Positions 1-10,947 of a DNA stretch of 64,000 bases are shown here, piece after piece. Within the stretch, counting starts at the first letter, position 1. Each line of letters starts with the position of its first letter. A program made the position numbers and the translations under genes. The stretch is from Romanomermis culicivorax (Eukaryota; Nematoda; Enoplea; Mermithida; Mermithidae), in the NCBI GenBank assembly GCA_963922205.1, contig CAWUHX010000029.1, forward strand, positions 930,001 to 994,000, in the 5' to 3' direction. The notes under the pieces are model-generated. The model did no database searches and was not told where the DNA came from. It worked only from the letters and a program-made list of their open reading frames with translations.

Positions 1-656
1 AACTTTCACAATGTGCAGACACCTACAGCTCTCAAAACGCTACGTAAATTTGATTGAAATTTTAACACAATACATTGAAAATTAGCGGCCACAGAAATCA
101 AGAAAAAATTCTGCGGCTTCCAATTGGAAGGTGCCCAAAAAGACCCCAAACGACTTTCTCGATTTATTTCGACTTCCGTTTTGACACTTGGGATGAAAAG
201 TGCAAAGTAAGGGACTTCAAAATGTTCTTCATACCTGCATATAGAGCATGGTCTTCTGCATGCAATGAACATTTGGCTTCAGGGCCCCGTCTTTTCTGAG
301 CTGCGATGAGAAACAGCAAAAACAAACAGGAACATCAAAAAACTGATGAAGAACGATTTCGACACACGTGTACAGACCGAAAAGTGTACAAGTTCCAAAT
401 TTTGGAGTACTGTAGCTATGCGAATTTTGACTTCGAAATGAATGCTGTCTTGATACTCAGCGTGAAACTACTCAAGATATCTTTTTTCATATCCCACGTT
501 CTTGGTCATAGTAGATCTTGGAAAAAATCTTATAAAAAATCTTGGGGTAAGTCGTACAAGATCTGTACCATTGTTTTATAAGATACTTACACAATCTTGT
601 AAGTTAGAGATAAGATCAGGAAGATCAGGATCTTAATAAGAAATTCTCATCATACA
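1..656. other. No gene seen; AT-rich flank
   Basis: I see no supported coding region. From about 500 on there are several scattered imperfect copies of AAGATCTT-like motifs, and the same motif reappears just right of the foldback element that follows. The element therefore probably inserted into a short degenerate repeat region. Confidence 0.5.
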
Positions 657-1120
657 AAGAGACTGTCACGAGAAGTGACAAAGTTTAAAATTTTATCTTG
701 TAATTTTTGTAAATTCTTGATCATAATTTTTCTGAGAAATAATCCGGTAATAACCAGTTTTGTACAATAAGTGTTTAGGCGTTTCCTGCACCGAAAATTA
801 CATATATGCACAACACTTCACTTTTTTTCTGCCGGATTTTCGTCTTTGTTTTATATGTTTAATTTTCACAGCAGGTGCGGTCAGATCAAATCAAAAACAC
901 TAATGGGTTTTTGGGAAATCTGGCCCATTACAACGTGTGGAAATGCAACAGAAAGCATGGGACTGTAGTGACAGAACCTACGTCCTAAGTGGTAGGCGGG
1001 TCTGGTTTGGAGATAGACCCCTTCTGAAAGATGGGAAGAAAATTGCTCTTTCAGTCGTAGAAATTGTCCACTCATTGGAGAGTCGTTTTTTCGAGACTGC
1101 TTGCTCGTGCGTTTTGGCAT

Positions 1121-1228
1121 ATAACATGAACGTTATCTCTGTTTTAGTATATAGCATACTATCCCCTTTTCGGTTTTGGATGTGTAACGTGAGCGTTACT
1201 GTGTCGTTTTGTGGATAGCGAACTATCC
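1121..1228. repeat. Hairpin array in left foldback arm
   Basis: Short interrupted palindromes follow each other: ATAACATGAACGTTAT (1121-1136), a TATAGCATACTATCC block (about 1150-1164), GTAACGTGAGCGTTAC (1184-1199) and GGATAGCGAACTATCC (1213-1228). They mirror the array in the right arm. Confidence 0.75.
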
Positions 1229-1761
1229 CGAATTTTACATTGTTTCTTTGTGGGTACTATAGTGCTCCTTTCTTAATTTTCAGGGCCCCCTGCCCTTTGC
1301 GGTATTCCTTCCCTTCTACGGGCAGGGACATTGCCCCACTTATCTTATTTCGCCAGCATCGCCACCCAAACCGGAATCCCCAAATTTCTTGGTGCAAGTC
1401 TGACTGCATCCAAGTGGTTGTAACATAAGTTGTATAATTGCAATTTTATATGTCAGGAGTGGGGTGTTGGAAGAATTATTAGTCCCTGAAGTGCTGACAA
1501 ATAGGTTGGGGTTTTGTAACTTTACTAATTTACAATAAAAATAATAGATAAATATTACAACTTAAGTTACAACCAGTTGGATGGGGTCAGACTTGCCCCA
1601 AGAAATTCGAGGGTTCGGGTTTGGGTGGCGATGCTGGCGAAATAAGATAAGTGGGGCAACGTCCCTGCCCGTAGAAGAGAAGGAATACCGCGAAGGGCAG
1701 GCGGCCCTGAAAAATAAGAAAGGGGCACTATTGTACCCAGAAAGAAACAGTGTAAAATTTG

Positions 1762-1869
1762 GGATAGTTCGCTATCCACAAAACGACACGGTAACCTTCA
1801 GGTTACACGTCCAAGACTGAAAAGGGGATAGTATGCTATCCACCAAAACAGCGATAACGTTCACGTTAT
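1762..1869. repeat. Hairpin array in right foldback arm
   Basis: Four 16-bp hairpins each have a 6-bp stem and 4-base loop: GGATAGTTCGCTATCC (1762), GTAACCTTCAGGTTAC (1791), GGATAGTATGCTATCC (1826) and ATAACGTTCACGTTAT (1854). Two stem types alternate at 28-35 bp spacing. The two TAAC-type stems differ at paired positions, so base pairing is kept. Confidence 0.8.
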
Positions 1870-2341
1870 AAGCCAAAATGCACGAGCAAACAGTCTCGAA
1901 AAAACGACTCTCCAATGAGTGAACAATTTCTACGACTGAACGAGCAATTTTCTTCTCATCTTTCAGAAGGGGTCTATCTCCAAACTAGACCCGCCTACCA
2001 CTTAGGACGTAGGTTCTGTCACTACAGTCCCATGCTTTCTGTTGCATTTCCACACATCCTAATGGGCCAGAGTGGCCCATTTCCCAAAAACCCATTAGTG
2101 TTTTTGATTTGATCTGACCGCACCTGCTGAGAAAATTAAACATATAAAACAAAGACGAAAATCCGGCAGAAAAAAGTGAAGTGTTGTGCATATACGTAAT
2201 TTTTGGTGCAGGAAACGCGTAAACACCTATTGTACAAAACTGGTTATTACGGGATTATTTCTCGGAAAAATCATGATCAAGAATTTACAAAAATTACAAG
2301 ATAAAATTTTAAACTTTGTCACTTCTCGTGACAAGACTCTT

Positions 2342-4302
2342 AAGATCTTATAGGTTAACTTCCAAGTATTCTGTCCTGAAATTTAGTGTTCTTGCCAGAA
2401 TTCTTGTATGCAGTCTTATGAAATCAAGCAAATTCTGCGGTAAGATCTCTATCATGCTGTTTCTGTGTTTTGTTTAAGCTTTGTTTTTTTCTCAATTCCA
2501 TTTTTTATGTATCTTGATGTAATCCAGTGATTTCTTCTGGCAGCTTTGGAGAACCCTGAAAAAACAGGGGAAAATCTAAAGTAAAGCATGAAAGTAGAAA
2601 CTTCCATTGAATAAATTGACGGAAATGCTCATAAAATACAGTCATGCTATAGCCCATTTTTTATTGATCCGTGGATCACAAAGAAATGTGAATAATAAAC
2701 TTGCAAAGCACGCATCCCTTTTACTTGAACTTACTGCAGCATTTATGAATAAATCTTGAGCAAAACATATGTGGCCTTGAGACCTGAGGATATATTGAAA
2801 CAAATGAAAATTAAATATACTAGCATCTAAAAAATCAAATCAAAAATGCAATAACAATGGAATCCCTGGTGAAAAACTTAGCACTTTGCGAAAGCTACAT
2901 TAGCATTCATGATCCCTGGTGAAAAACTTAGCACTTAGCAAAATCTACATTAGCATGCAGTATAAAAAAAACTTTGGACTTTGGAGATTTTCGTTCAAAA
3001 TGCATAAAAACTCTTAAATTTTGGGAAAATGGGCCACTTCGACAAACACTTTATGATGAAGGGTATTGGTTTGCTTAATAATCGCTATTTAGAATTCGCC
3101 ATGCGCCAGAGTGATGAACTCACTGTGTTTTTTGATTGCAACTCCTAATACCATAAGACAAGCCATATTTTATACTTTTAAGATTTTCTGCTAAGCAATA
3201 TGTCATTTAAGACTGAAAATTTGTAAAACTTGACAATAATTTTTGAGTAAAAAATTCTTCAGCAAAGACTTAGTGCAAACGATTTTGAAGACAGTGTTAA
3301 TTTTTCGATTTACAAGTATTCTAAAAAACAGACTATAGTGCATTTCAGTTGTTATAGCATAGATGGTATTTGTTGATTAACTCAAAGACAGTAGGAGTCA
3401 TTGTTTTTTGAGCCTAAGGAGAATTTTCTGGGAGATTATTCAAGCTTCAAACGTTTTCATCAAAAGTCACAATTTTCATCAGGTTCACATATCAAAATAT
3501 TGATGTAAAAAATCTGTTGATTCATCCCAACGGAGTTTGAAAAGCAAAAGATGTGTTTAAAAATTGTTGCACTATCGAGTAATAGTCTAGCTTGAAAAAG
3601 TGCAGTTCGACAATAACCCACTGGTATCACAAATTTATGCTGATGCTGTTGTACTGGAATATATACAATGATGATCAATGCATTTCCGGAAACTCTGAAT
3701 TTTCGAGCTTCTGGTCATTGCCATCACTAATATCAGATTTAGTTTAACCTGCAACACATCGACGGCATGCAAAGAACCAATCAAATCCGAGCTTTACGTA
3801 AAAAATATAAACTTCCTGTCAATATAACCCTGCTAATAGCAGGGTAAAAAAGCAGGTTATTTTCACCAACTTTTACCTTACCTACCTTCTGTAACCTCGA
3901 TATGGGTAAAATCATGGGTTATTTTTTTCTACCGACGATTCTACCCGATTTTTATCCAGCCTTAACTTACGATTCTACTCGACTTTACTCTTACTCGAGT
4001 TTAACCCACTTTCTGTAATTTTGGCCTTAGAAAACAAAGCTGTCGATAAAAAAGTGATTGTCTGTTGAAATGTAAAAATGATGAAAAGCAATCGGCAAGT
4101 GACACGCTTGTGGAATCATCACGTTACTCATGACATGGAGGAGATACTTTGCTTTTACAAGGCCACATGGCCGAATACATGAAAATGACGATAGACATGT
4201 GATATAATCTTTTCGTTCCCTCGATCTTACGGAGATACAGGAACTCAACGGCATACGCAAAAAATTGGAAAAAACAAGACACTGTAAACACTTCACCATC
4301 TT
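2342..4302. other. Intergenic; no gene seen
   Basis: This is AT-rich sequence with no convincing coding frame. It holds a short tandem duplication (2862-2957). Near 3820-4010 there is a stretch of repeated short motifs of the GGGTAAAA/TTTTACCC kind, which looks like another degenerate repeat. The 4027-4299 minus-strand frame lies in the 3' flank of RpS20 and resembles nothing I know. Confidence 0.5.
2862..2957. repeat. 50-bp tandem duplication
   Basis: Two adjacent copies start at 2862 and 2912, each running from ATCCCTGGTGAAAAACTTAG to CTACATTAGCAT, with a few substitutions between them. Confidence 0.85.
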
Positions 4303-4308
4303 TTATTG
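4303..4308 (-). terminator. Poly(A) signal of RpS20
   Basis: TTTATT on the plus strand is AATAAA on the minus strand, about 85 bases after the RpS20 stop codon. This is a normal distance for a short ribosomal-protein 3' UTR. Confidence 0.6.
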
Positions 4309-4392
4309 TTCACACTTCCGAAATAAACAACATTTTAACAAATCGTGATCGTAGAAATGAACAACGTCGAGTTGTTTCTGAAATCGCTTAGC

Positions 4393-4728
4393 TTATTCGT
4401 TGTCGGCGATCCTAACTTCGACGTCAACGCCAGGTTCGATCGAAATTGACGTGATTTGTTTCAAAATTTCGGAGGGGCTGTGCAAATGGATTATGCGCTT
4501 GTGAATACGCATTTGGAAGCGATCCCACGTTTTGCTACCTTCACCGCAGGGCGTTTTTCTACAAGTGATCCGTAAAACTTTCGTCGGCATACGAACCGGC
4601 CCTTTGACCATCAGCTCTTTTTCTTTGGCACCCTTGACCAGCTCTCGGCAAACTTTCTCCAATGATTTCACGTTGCGGCCCGTAAGAGTGATGCGGATCT
4701 TGTGCACCTGACTGCTCTCTTCCAGAAC
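4393..4728 (-). CDS. RpS20: 40S ribosomal protein S20 (uS10), main coding exon
   Basis: uS10 is a universal small-subunit head protein that acts in the cytoplasmic ribosome. The exon reads without a break from a splice acceptor (TATCCTTATCAG, last base 4729) to a TAA stop at 4393-4395 and gives 111 residues. Family hallmarks are present: VHKIRITLT near the start, [15 protein letters not shown], then [26 protein letters not shown] and [12 protein letters not shown]. Animal S20 is about 117-120 residues, so only a very short N-terminal exon is missing; I could not place it upstream. A stop lies just upstream in frame and no ATG precedes VHKIR, so the gene must be spliced. The cysteine in RITCRKTP and the histidine before LHSP differ from the residues usual in animals. 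It is probably functional, but a decayed copy cannot be excluded. Confidence 0.92.
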   Translation of the reverse strand, partial: VLEESSQVHKIRITLTGRNVKSLEKVCRELVKGAKEKELMVKGPVRMPTKVLRITCRKTPCGEGSKTWDRFQMRIHKRIIHLHSPSEILKQITSISIEPGVDVEVRIADNE

Positions 4729-5384
4729 CTGATAAGGATAACGTCATTCATTAGCCGACGTTATTGAAAAAAATTTCGTGCAACATGTCTGGGGCACAAG
4801 AATTTGTACTTCAATGGAACTTTACTGCAACGACCAGAAAAGCTCGTGAGGGCGAGTCAGCAATTTGGTTCGATCCGATTGGAAGGCTTCGGGTTGAGGG
4901 ACTTAACTGGACATCAAGTTCAGAACAATGGGACACCGAGGCATATATTTTATTGGAGGTAGATGAAAAACGCACAGAGATGGGTCACTTTAAAAAACGA
5001 ATAAAAGTATCAATCTTCTCAGCTCTTCGCACCATAAGAAAAGATTTTTTGACCAGTTTTGTAAAATCATCTTTCCAACTTATGAAGCGATCACTGATTC
5101 TCTTGCGTCCAAGCTCCGCTACATGTGTGCAATTACAAGAGATAAAACACCAGTAACAATCAAGCAGTGTGTGGAACGACTGCTTGTTTTAGCGGCATAC
5201 ACATTAGCGCAGCCGCTAATTTGATTTAATTTGCATTAATTAGCCTCAGTGCGAATATTTTTATAAGAGGCTCAGCTTAATAAGCGCCGCGGTGAACAAC
5301 CAGTTTATAGAACAGAACTCACTAATCTCAACTAATCAGTGCTTTATTGCTGTGCAAAACGATCGAAAAACTTTTGAACGCGGG
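4729..5384. other. Upstream of RpS20; no exon located
   Basis: This should contain the first RpS20 intron and possibly its short first exon. I could not pick one with confidence. The plus-strand frame at 4764-5156 has no recognisable domain. Confidence 0.4.
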
Positions 5385-5610
5385 CATACCTGTAAGAGGT
5401 CCGACCAGTTGGAGGGGGGGGAGGGTAAATCCAAAATTTTGGGGGTGGGGGTCGCAACTTTTCCAAAATTTTGGAGGCGGGTCGAAAAAACCCCAAAAAA
5501 TCGAAAAAATTTCGAAAATTTTCCCAAAAAACCACGTTTTTCCTTATTTTTTCCACTTTTCCCGAGTTCAGGGGGGGGGGGGGTGGAGGTCCCCCCCAAT
5601 TACAGGTATG
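5385..5610. mobile_element. Family A MITE, 226 bp, 8-bp target duplication
   Basis: The ends are CATACCTGTAA and TTACAGGTATG. The flanks are an exact 8-bp direct repeat AACGCGGG at 5377-5384 and 5611-5618. The body has G runs up to about 13 long, a GGTCCGACCAGTTGG block after the left end, and CCCAAAAA/TTTTTGGG-type segments. An 8-bp duplication with CA...TG ends fits the hAT superfamily. There is no coding capacity; proline- and glycine-rich frames here come from the homopolymers. Confidence 0.85.
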
Positions 5611-6589
5611 AACGCGGGAATTTGTTATGAATATCAACAAAAATTGCCAATATTCGGGATGGCACAGTAATATGAATGTTTCTCTTCATTAACATTCGGT
5701 ATTAGCATCAACTAATGAGGTGAGATTTTTCCAGGTTTTTTCGGGTGACTACCTGTAGACGGTGGGAGGGGGGGGGGGTGGCGGGAATTCTTCCCCTCCA
5801 AAAGTCTTTATCGTGTACCGGACCTCATACAAGTATACGAGTGACTTTTACCTGAAACCATGAGCTGACTTACTGACAATATTAATTTGATTTCTGGTAA
5901 AGTTTTAAATGCTTATTCCAAAAATATAAGTTTAATCTAAATTGATTAAACTTTGACTGCCCAAAATTTTGACAGAAAGCTGAGTTAGAGGCCAAGCCTC
6001 TTTGATGTAACCAGTCTTCCTTTCCTGCAGACAACCCAGTTTGAATGATGAAAAATGACGAAGCCGCGCGCAAGATAACAATGCTTGGATGGACTGAATG
6101 CTTCCATCACGAGCTGCTGACATTTTTGAGGCAGAAAACTCCTAAAATCAAGGATAACAATTGATTTATGATAATAACTTAGAGAATCGACTTCTGACAC
6201 GTCTGTGATCAGACAAAATGAAAAATTATAGACTGGATGTGAATTGCATCCCGACACTTTAGACAACGAATCTTTTTAGCACTCATTCCATGATTAAAGC
6301 TTAAATTTTCACGCCAAGAATAGTAATGAGATGCTCAGACAGACTTGAGAAATGAGCTGATGTTTTTAGCCAGCTAACCAGCTGAAAGTCAACGATATTT
6401 CACAAATTCAAGCAAAACAGAAAAAGTCGTAAAAACAAATCCGGCGTGGAGCACGGAGATTTCTTCGCGTTTCAATATTCTATGATTCTCGGATAGATAA
6501 AAGTTCTAATCGTTTAGCCAATTCAATCATTCTCTATATCTGGACAAAATGAAAAACCATATTGAAAGCATGCAACCAAAATTCGGAGA
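5611..6589. other. Intergenic; no gene seen
   Basis: AT-rich sequence with no supported gene. A G-run remnant near 5761-5786 may be debris of another family A or B element. Confidence 0.45.
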
Positions 6590-6684
6590 GAGGGGACCCT
6601 CCAACTTGGTCAACCCTGTATCCATCCCCCAGACTTGGAAAAATTTTTCAACCCCCTCAACTGGTCGGACCTCTAACAGGTATG
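6590..6684. mobile_element. Family A MITE fragment, right end only
   Basis: It has the characteristic CCAACTTGGTCAACCCTG block, CCCCAGACTTGG, then CAACTGGTCGGACCTC and the end TAACAGGTATG. The matching left end is missing, so this is a truncated copy. Confidence 0.75.
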
Positions 6685-7009
6685 AATTCAACTGGTACTG
6701 ACGTTAGTGATTCTGATTAGACCGATTATCAATCTTCATTCGTTTATTTGATTTTTTTCATTCTAAACTTCCTTAAAATAAATCTTCCCAACAATGAAAA
6801 AATTCCGCGCCGGAAAGTTCTTTTTTATTCCAAAACGCTGTAAAATGAACTTTCGCAATAATTATTCCTGAATAGAAGCTCTAAATTTGATGTATGAAAT
6901 AATGTTTTCATAGTTTTTAAATTCAAAATTCTACGTTCAGAACGTTAGAAAAACTCTAAGCAAGCGAGAGAAAAAATCGTGAGGACCGATAAAAAATTTC
7001 GGTCAAAAC

Positions 7010-7454
7010 CATACATGTAATTGGGGGGGGGGGGGGAAGTGCTATGGGAACCCCCCCCCAGAAATCGTCGACCATATGGCTAGCCATTGAGCGACCCCCC
7101 CAGGATTTTCCAATCCTATGGCTAGCCATATGGTAGCCCTAGGGACCCCCATAGTTTTAGTCGGAAAAATACTGAAAAATGTCATTTTTTCCATGAAAAG
7201 TGGTCAATTTTTGAACAAAAAATGGTCAAAAAACGTCAATTTTCTCGGCGCTTCGCGCCATAAGTACATATTTTAATCATTTTTTAGACAAAAATTACTA
7301 ATTTTTAAACCGTTTTTCGGACATTTTTCATGGAAAAAATCGATTTTTTTTCCTTCAGGGACCCCTCCCCCCAAAATTCTGGGAATTACCTAACCCCCGG
7401 CCCAAAAAAGTGCTCCAACCCCCCCCCAGACCTCGGAGCTCCGTTACATGTATG
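7010..7454. mobile_element. Family B MITE, 445 bp
   Basis: The ends are CATACATGTAA and TTACATGTATG. Flanks GTCAAAAC and GTCAATAA match at 6 of 8 positions, so the target duplication has decayed. The body contains a run of about 14 Gs, the block TCGTCGACCATATGGCTAGC, the palindromic word GGCTAGCC repeated, the hairpin word GGCGCTTCGCGCC (7247-7259), and a closing block CAGACCTCGGAGCTCCG. Confidence 0.8.
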
Positions 7455-7669
7455 GTCAATAACAACTGCGTGTTAGATTAAGAAAAAAAAGATGAGGTAA
7501 TCTAATTGATAGAAAATCTTAAATGTTAACTACTGTGTGGAAGCTTATATGCTAACGACCGTGCCTGATGGAAAACAATGTTTATCATACTCGTGACCGG
7601 CGCCTAGCAGTTTTTTTATTCTCACAACACAGCAACCGAATTTGTTCTGAAAAGTTTTACAGTGCAAAC

Positions 7670-8591
7670 CATACCTCTAATGAGGGGGGGGGGGGGGTCG
7701 GGTCGACTTTTTTGTAACGGGGATCCGGGGTCTGGGGGTGGGGTTAGCGACTTTTTTTTGGGACGGGCGGGTCAGTAATTCTCAAAATTTTGAGGGAGGG
7801 GTCTCTCAAGGAAAAATTCGATTTTTTCACGAAAAGAAGTCCAAAAAATAGCTCAAAAAATAGTAATTTTTTCTAAAAGACCAAAAAATGTATTCATGGC
7901 GCAAAGCACCGAGAAAATTCACATTTTTGACACCTTTTTTTTCAAAAATTGACATTTTTCCTCAATAAATTTACACTTTTCAGTATTTCTCCGACCAAAA
8001 GTATAAGAGTCCCAACGGCTACCATATGGCTAGCCATAGGATTGAAAATCCTGGGGGGAGGCATACATGTAATTAGGGGGGGGAAGTGCTATGGGAACCC
8101 CCTACCAATCGTCGACCATATTGGCTAGCCATTGGGCGACCACCCCCCCCAGGATTTTCCAATCATATAGCTAGCCATATGCCTAGCCCTAGGGACCCCC
8201 ATACTTTTAGTCGGAAAAATACTGAAAAATGGCCAATTTTTGACAAAAAAAATGTCAACCTTCAGAGATCCCTCCCCCCAAAATTTGGGAATTACTGACC
8301 CCCGGTCCAAAAAAAGTGGCCCGACCCCCCAGACCTCGGGGATCCGTGGGGGGGGGGGGCGATCGCCCCAATGGCTAGCCATATGGTCGACGATTTCTGG
8401 GGGGATTCCCATAGCACTTCCCCGCCCCAATTACATGTTATGGGGGACCCTTATCCCCAACTTGGGTCAACCCTATACCTAAACCTAACCCTCCCCGAAC
8501 TCGGAAAAAATTGGGCTTTTTTGGGAAAATTTTCGACCTCCCCCGAAAATTTTGGGACGCCCCCCGACTGGTCGGACCTTTTACAGGTATG
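7670..8591. mobile_element. Composite of nested family A and B MITEs
   Basis: The outer ends are CATACCTCTAATGAGG and TTTTACAGGTATG. The flanks AGTGCAAAC and AGTGCAAC are a target duplication with one base of slippage. Inside are body segments of family B in both orientations and an almost whole family B unit (8062-8442). These look like successive insertions of one family into another. Confidence 0.65.
8062..8442. mobile_element. Family B MITE inside composite
   Basis: It begins GCATACATGTAATTAGGGG and ends CCCCAATTACATGTTATG. The GGCTAGCC words and the GGGACCCCCAT block match the copies at 7010 and 25403. The right end has one extra base relative to the family ends. Confidence 0.65.
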
Positions 8592-8599
8592 AGTGCAAC

Positions 8600-9434
8600 T
8601 TGGAACCAGAGGGCTCTTAAAATAAAGTCAGGCTCACAGTTTCCATTTTTACTCGTTTTCATACGGGAAAGACTGAAAATTTTCCGGCGTTTCAAATTAA
8701 TTTTATTATTCTTCTTAATATGCAGCTGGCAAATGTCGCCCTAGTTTATGCTTACAGCTATAGGACATTAACGTATTTTGAATAATGTTCGATCCTGTAC
8801 AGCTTTTGACGAAAATAAAGACCTTTTTCAGATTATTTTCATATCTTTTTGTGATTCTCAGTAAGTCTAGCTTTCGTAAAAATTAACTTATTGCATTTGA
8901 AAAGTGATTAAAATATCATCACATTAGCAGCCAGTGGACAATGACCGAAGCTTTTACTTGTGAAGAATGAAGAATTTATATCTTGGTTGCTTGCCAACTT
9001 TTAAATTTTAATTCGCTGCTTTGCTGAGAAACTATTGAATTGACTAGAAAACCAACTTTTTTTAGAGAATAAATATTGAAAGATTTATAGTTGCGGTCTG
9101 CGGATGGGTGAGCTGAAATTTTTCCGACGTTTTATAAGTCCCAGAAGCAAAACTTCTCGGCGTTCTGCTTCGAACAAGTTACTGTCATAGTTATCAGCGT
9201 TTTCGTTTTTTCAATTTCTCGAAAAATTCAGTTTGAAGTCTAAAGCTGATGCAAATTGAATGAAATACAAAAAAACCTCAACATTTTTAAAGCGAAACTG
9301 AGTGAATGATGAATGTCAGGGTGTGCACCAAATTTTTGTCTGAAGTTGCACACATTGCAACCTGGCTCGAACAAAAATAACCAGGCGTAGGAAAATTGTG
9401 AGATTTTGACCTCCTAAAGTTCACCAAAACGCAT
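8600..9434. other. Intergenic; no gene seen
   Basis: AT-rich, without recognisable genes or element ends. Confidence 0.45.
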
Positions 9435-9442
9435 CTTCTCGA

Positions 9443-9535
9443 CATACCTGTAAGAGGTCCGACTAGTTGAGGGAGGCAAACCTGAAATCTGAAGAGGGTG
9501 GTTCCCCCAACCCCCCCCCCCCAATTACAGGTATG
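9443..9535. mobile_element. Shortest family A MITE, 93 bp, perfect 8-bp duplication
   Basis: CATACCTGTAAGAGGTCCGA to CCAATTACAGGTATG, flanked by CTTCTCGA at 9435-9442 and 9536-9543. Its 93 bp suggest that little beyond the ends is needed for mobilisation. Confidence 0.88.
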
Positions 9536-9731
9536 CTTCTCGATTTGAACTGCTAAAAATCATATTTGTGAAAAGTCTTAGTCTGAACCGCCTATGCCAA
9601 AATTTTGTCCTGAAAATCATATCTGTGAAAAGTCTTAGTCCGACTCAAGGGCCCAAACTCGTGGGGTGTCCCCCAAAAGTCGTGAGGGTTCGACCACGTT
9701 GATGGAGATCCCGCAACTCTGCCACTCCCCA

Positions 9732-10947
9732 CATACCTGTAAAAAGTCCGACCAGTTGCGAGGAGGGGTAAACCCAAAATTTTGGGGTGGGGTCTCAACA
9801 TTTCCAAAATTTGAGGAGGGGGGTCGAAAAACTCCGAAAAGTCCAAAAAATTTCGGAAATTTTCCAAAAACGCCACATTTTTACTAATTTTTTCCAATTT
9901 TTCCGAGTTTGGTGCGAGGGGTGGCATACATGTAATTGGGGGGGGGGGGGGGGGGAAGTGCCATGGGAAACCCACCCCCAGAAATCGTCGACCATTTGCC
10001 TAGCCATTGGGCGCATACATGTAACGGAGCTCGAGGTCTGGTGGGTTGGAGCACTTTTTTCGGGCCGGGGGTCAGTAATTTCCAAAATTTCTGGGAGAGG
10101 GGTCGCTGAAGGAAAAAAAATCGATTTTTTCATGAAAAATGTCCGAAAACCGGTTCAAAAAGTAATAATTTTTGTCTAAAAAATGATAAAATATGTACTT
10201 AGGGCGCGAAGCGCCGAGAAAATTGACGTTTTTTGACCATTTTTGGTTCAAAAATTGACATTTTTCATGAAAAAATGACAACTAAAACTATGGGAGTCCC
10301 TAGGGCTACCATACATACCTGTACTTGGGGGGGGGGGGGGGGGACCCCCCAACTTGGCCAACCCTATACCCAAAATCATTTCCCCCCCAACCCCCCCCAG
10401 TTTGGAAAAAAAATTTTTCAAAAGTGTATGTTTTTTGGCCTTTTTTGGGAAAAATTTCGACTTTTTCCTACCCCCCCCCCCCAACTGGTCGGAGGTCTTA
10501 CAGGTATGCTACCATATGGCTAGCCATAGGATTGGAAAATGCTGGGGGGTCGCTCCATGGCTAGCCATATGGTCGACGATTTCTGGAGAGGGGTTCCCAT
10601 AGCAGCCCCCACCCAATTACATGTATGATTGGGCGACCGTCCCCAGGATTTTTCAATCCAATGGCTAGCCATATGGTAGTCGTAGGGACCCCCCATACTT
10701 TTGGTCGGAAAAGTACTGAAAAATGTCAATTTTCGAACGAAAAAATGGTAAAATATGTGAATATTCTTGGCGCTTCGAGTCATGGATACATTTTTTGGTC
10801 TTATTAGGGAAAAATTTTTTGAACTTTTTTCGTTAAAAAATCGATTTTTTTCCTTGAGAGACCCCCATAAAATTTTAGGAATTACTGACCCCCGGCCTCA
10901 AAAAAATCGCCCAACCCCCCAGACCTCGGGGCTCCGTTAAAAGTATG
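9732..10947. mobile_element. Nested cluster of family A and B MITEs
   Basis: The left edge is CATACCTGTAAAAAGTCCGA. The right edge GTTAAAAGTATG is a degenerate family B end. Internal ends of both families occur at about 9933, 10013, 10316, 10500 and 10620, together with the GGCGCGAAGCGCC hairpin (10203-10215). At least three insertions are stacked. I cannot resolve the order with certainty, and no outer target duplication remains. Confidence 0.6.

Larger units (their letters stand above)
657..2341. mobile_element. Foldback element with ~770-bp inverted arms
   Basis: The sequence from about 657 to 1430 is repeated in reverse complement from about 1570 to 2341, around a ~135-bp AT-rich loop. 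The outer tips read AAGAGACTGTCACGAG on the left and its near complement CTCGTGACAAGACTCTT on the right. The arms differ by scattered substitutions. Open frames inside the arms are mirror images of one another and carry no recognisable domain, so this looks like a non-autonomous foldback transposon. No clean target duplication is visible. The class is unassigned. Confidence 0.75.

Noticed and set aside
881..2191. Mirror ORFs in the first foldback element
   Set aside because: They are reverse-complement images of each other in the inverted arms, short and without motifs.
4764..5156. 130-codon plus-strand ORF upstream of RpS20
   Set aside because: No domain, no splice or start context, and it overlaps the expected first intron of RpS20.
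5336..5670. Overlapping Pro-, Gly- and Phe-rich ORFs on both strands in the homopolymer elements
   Set aside because: They are produced by G, C, A and T runs of family A and B MITEs, recur in every copy in different frames and have no domain.
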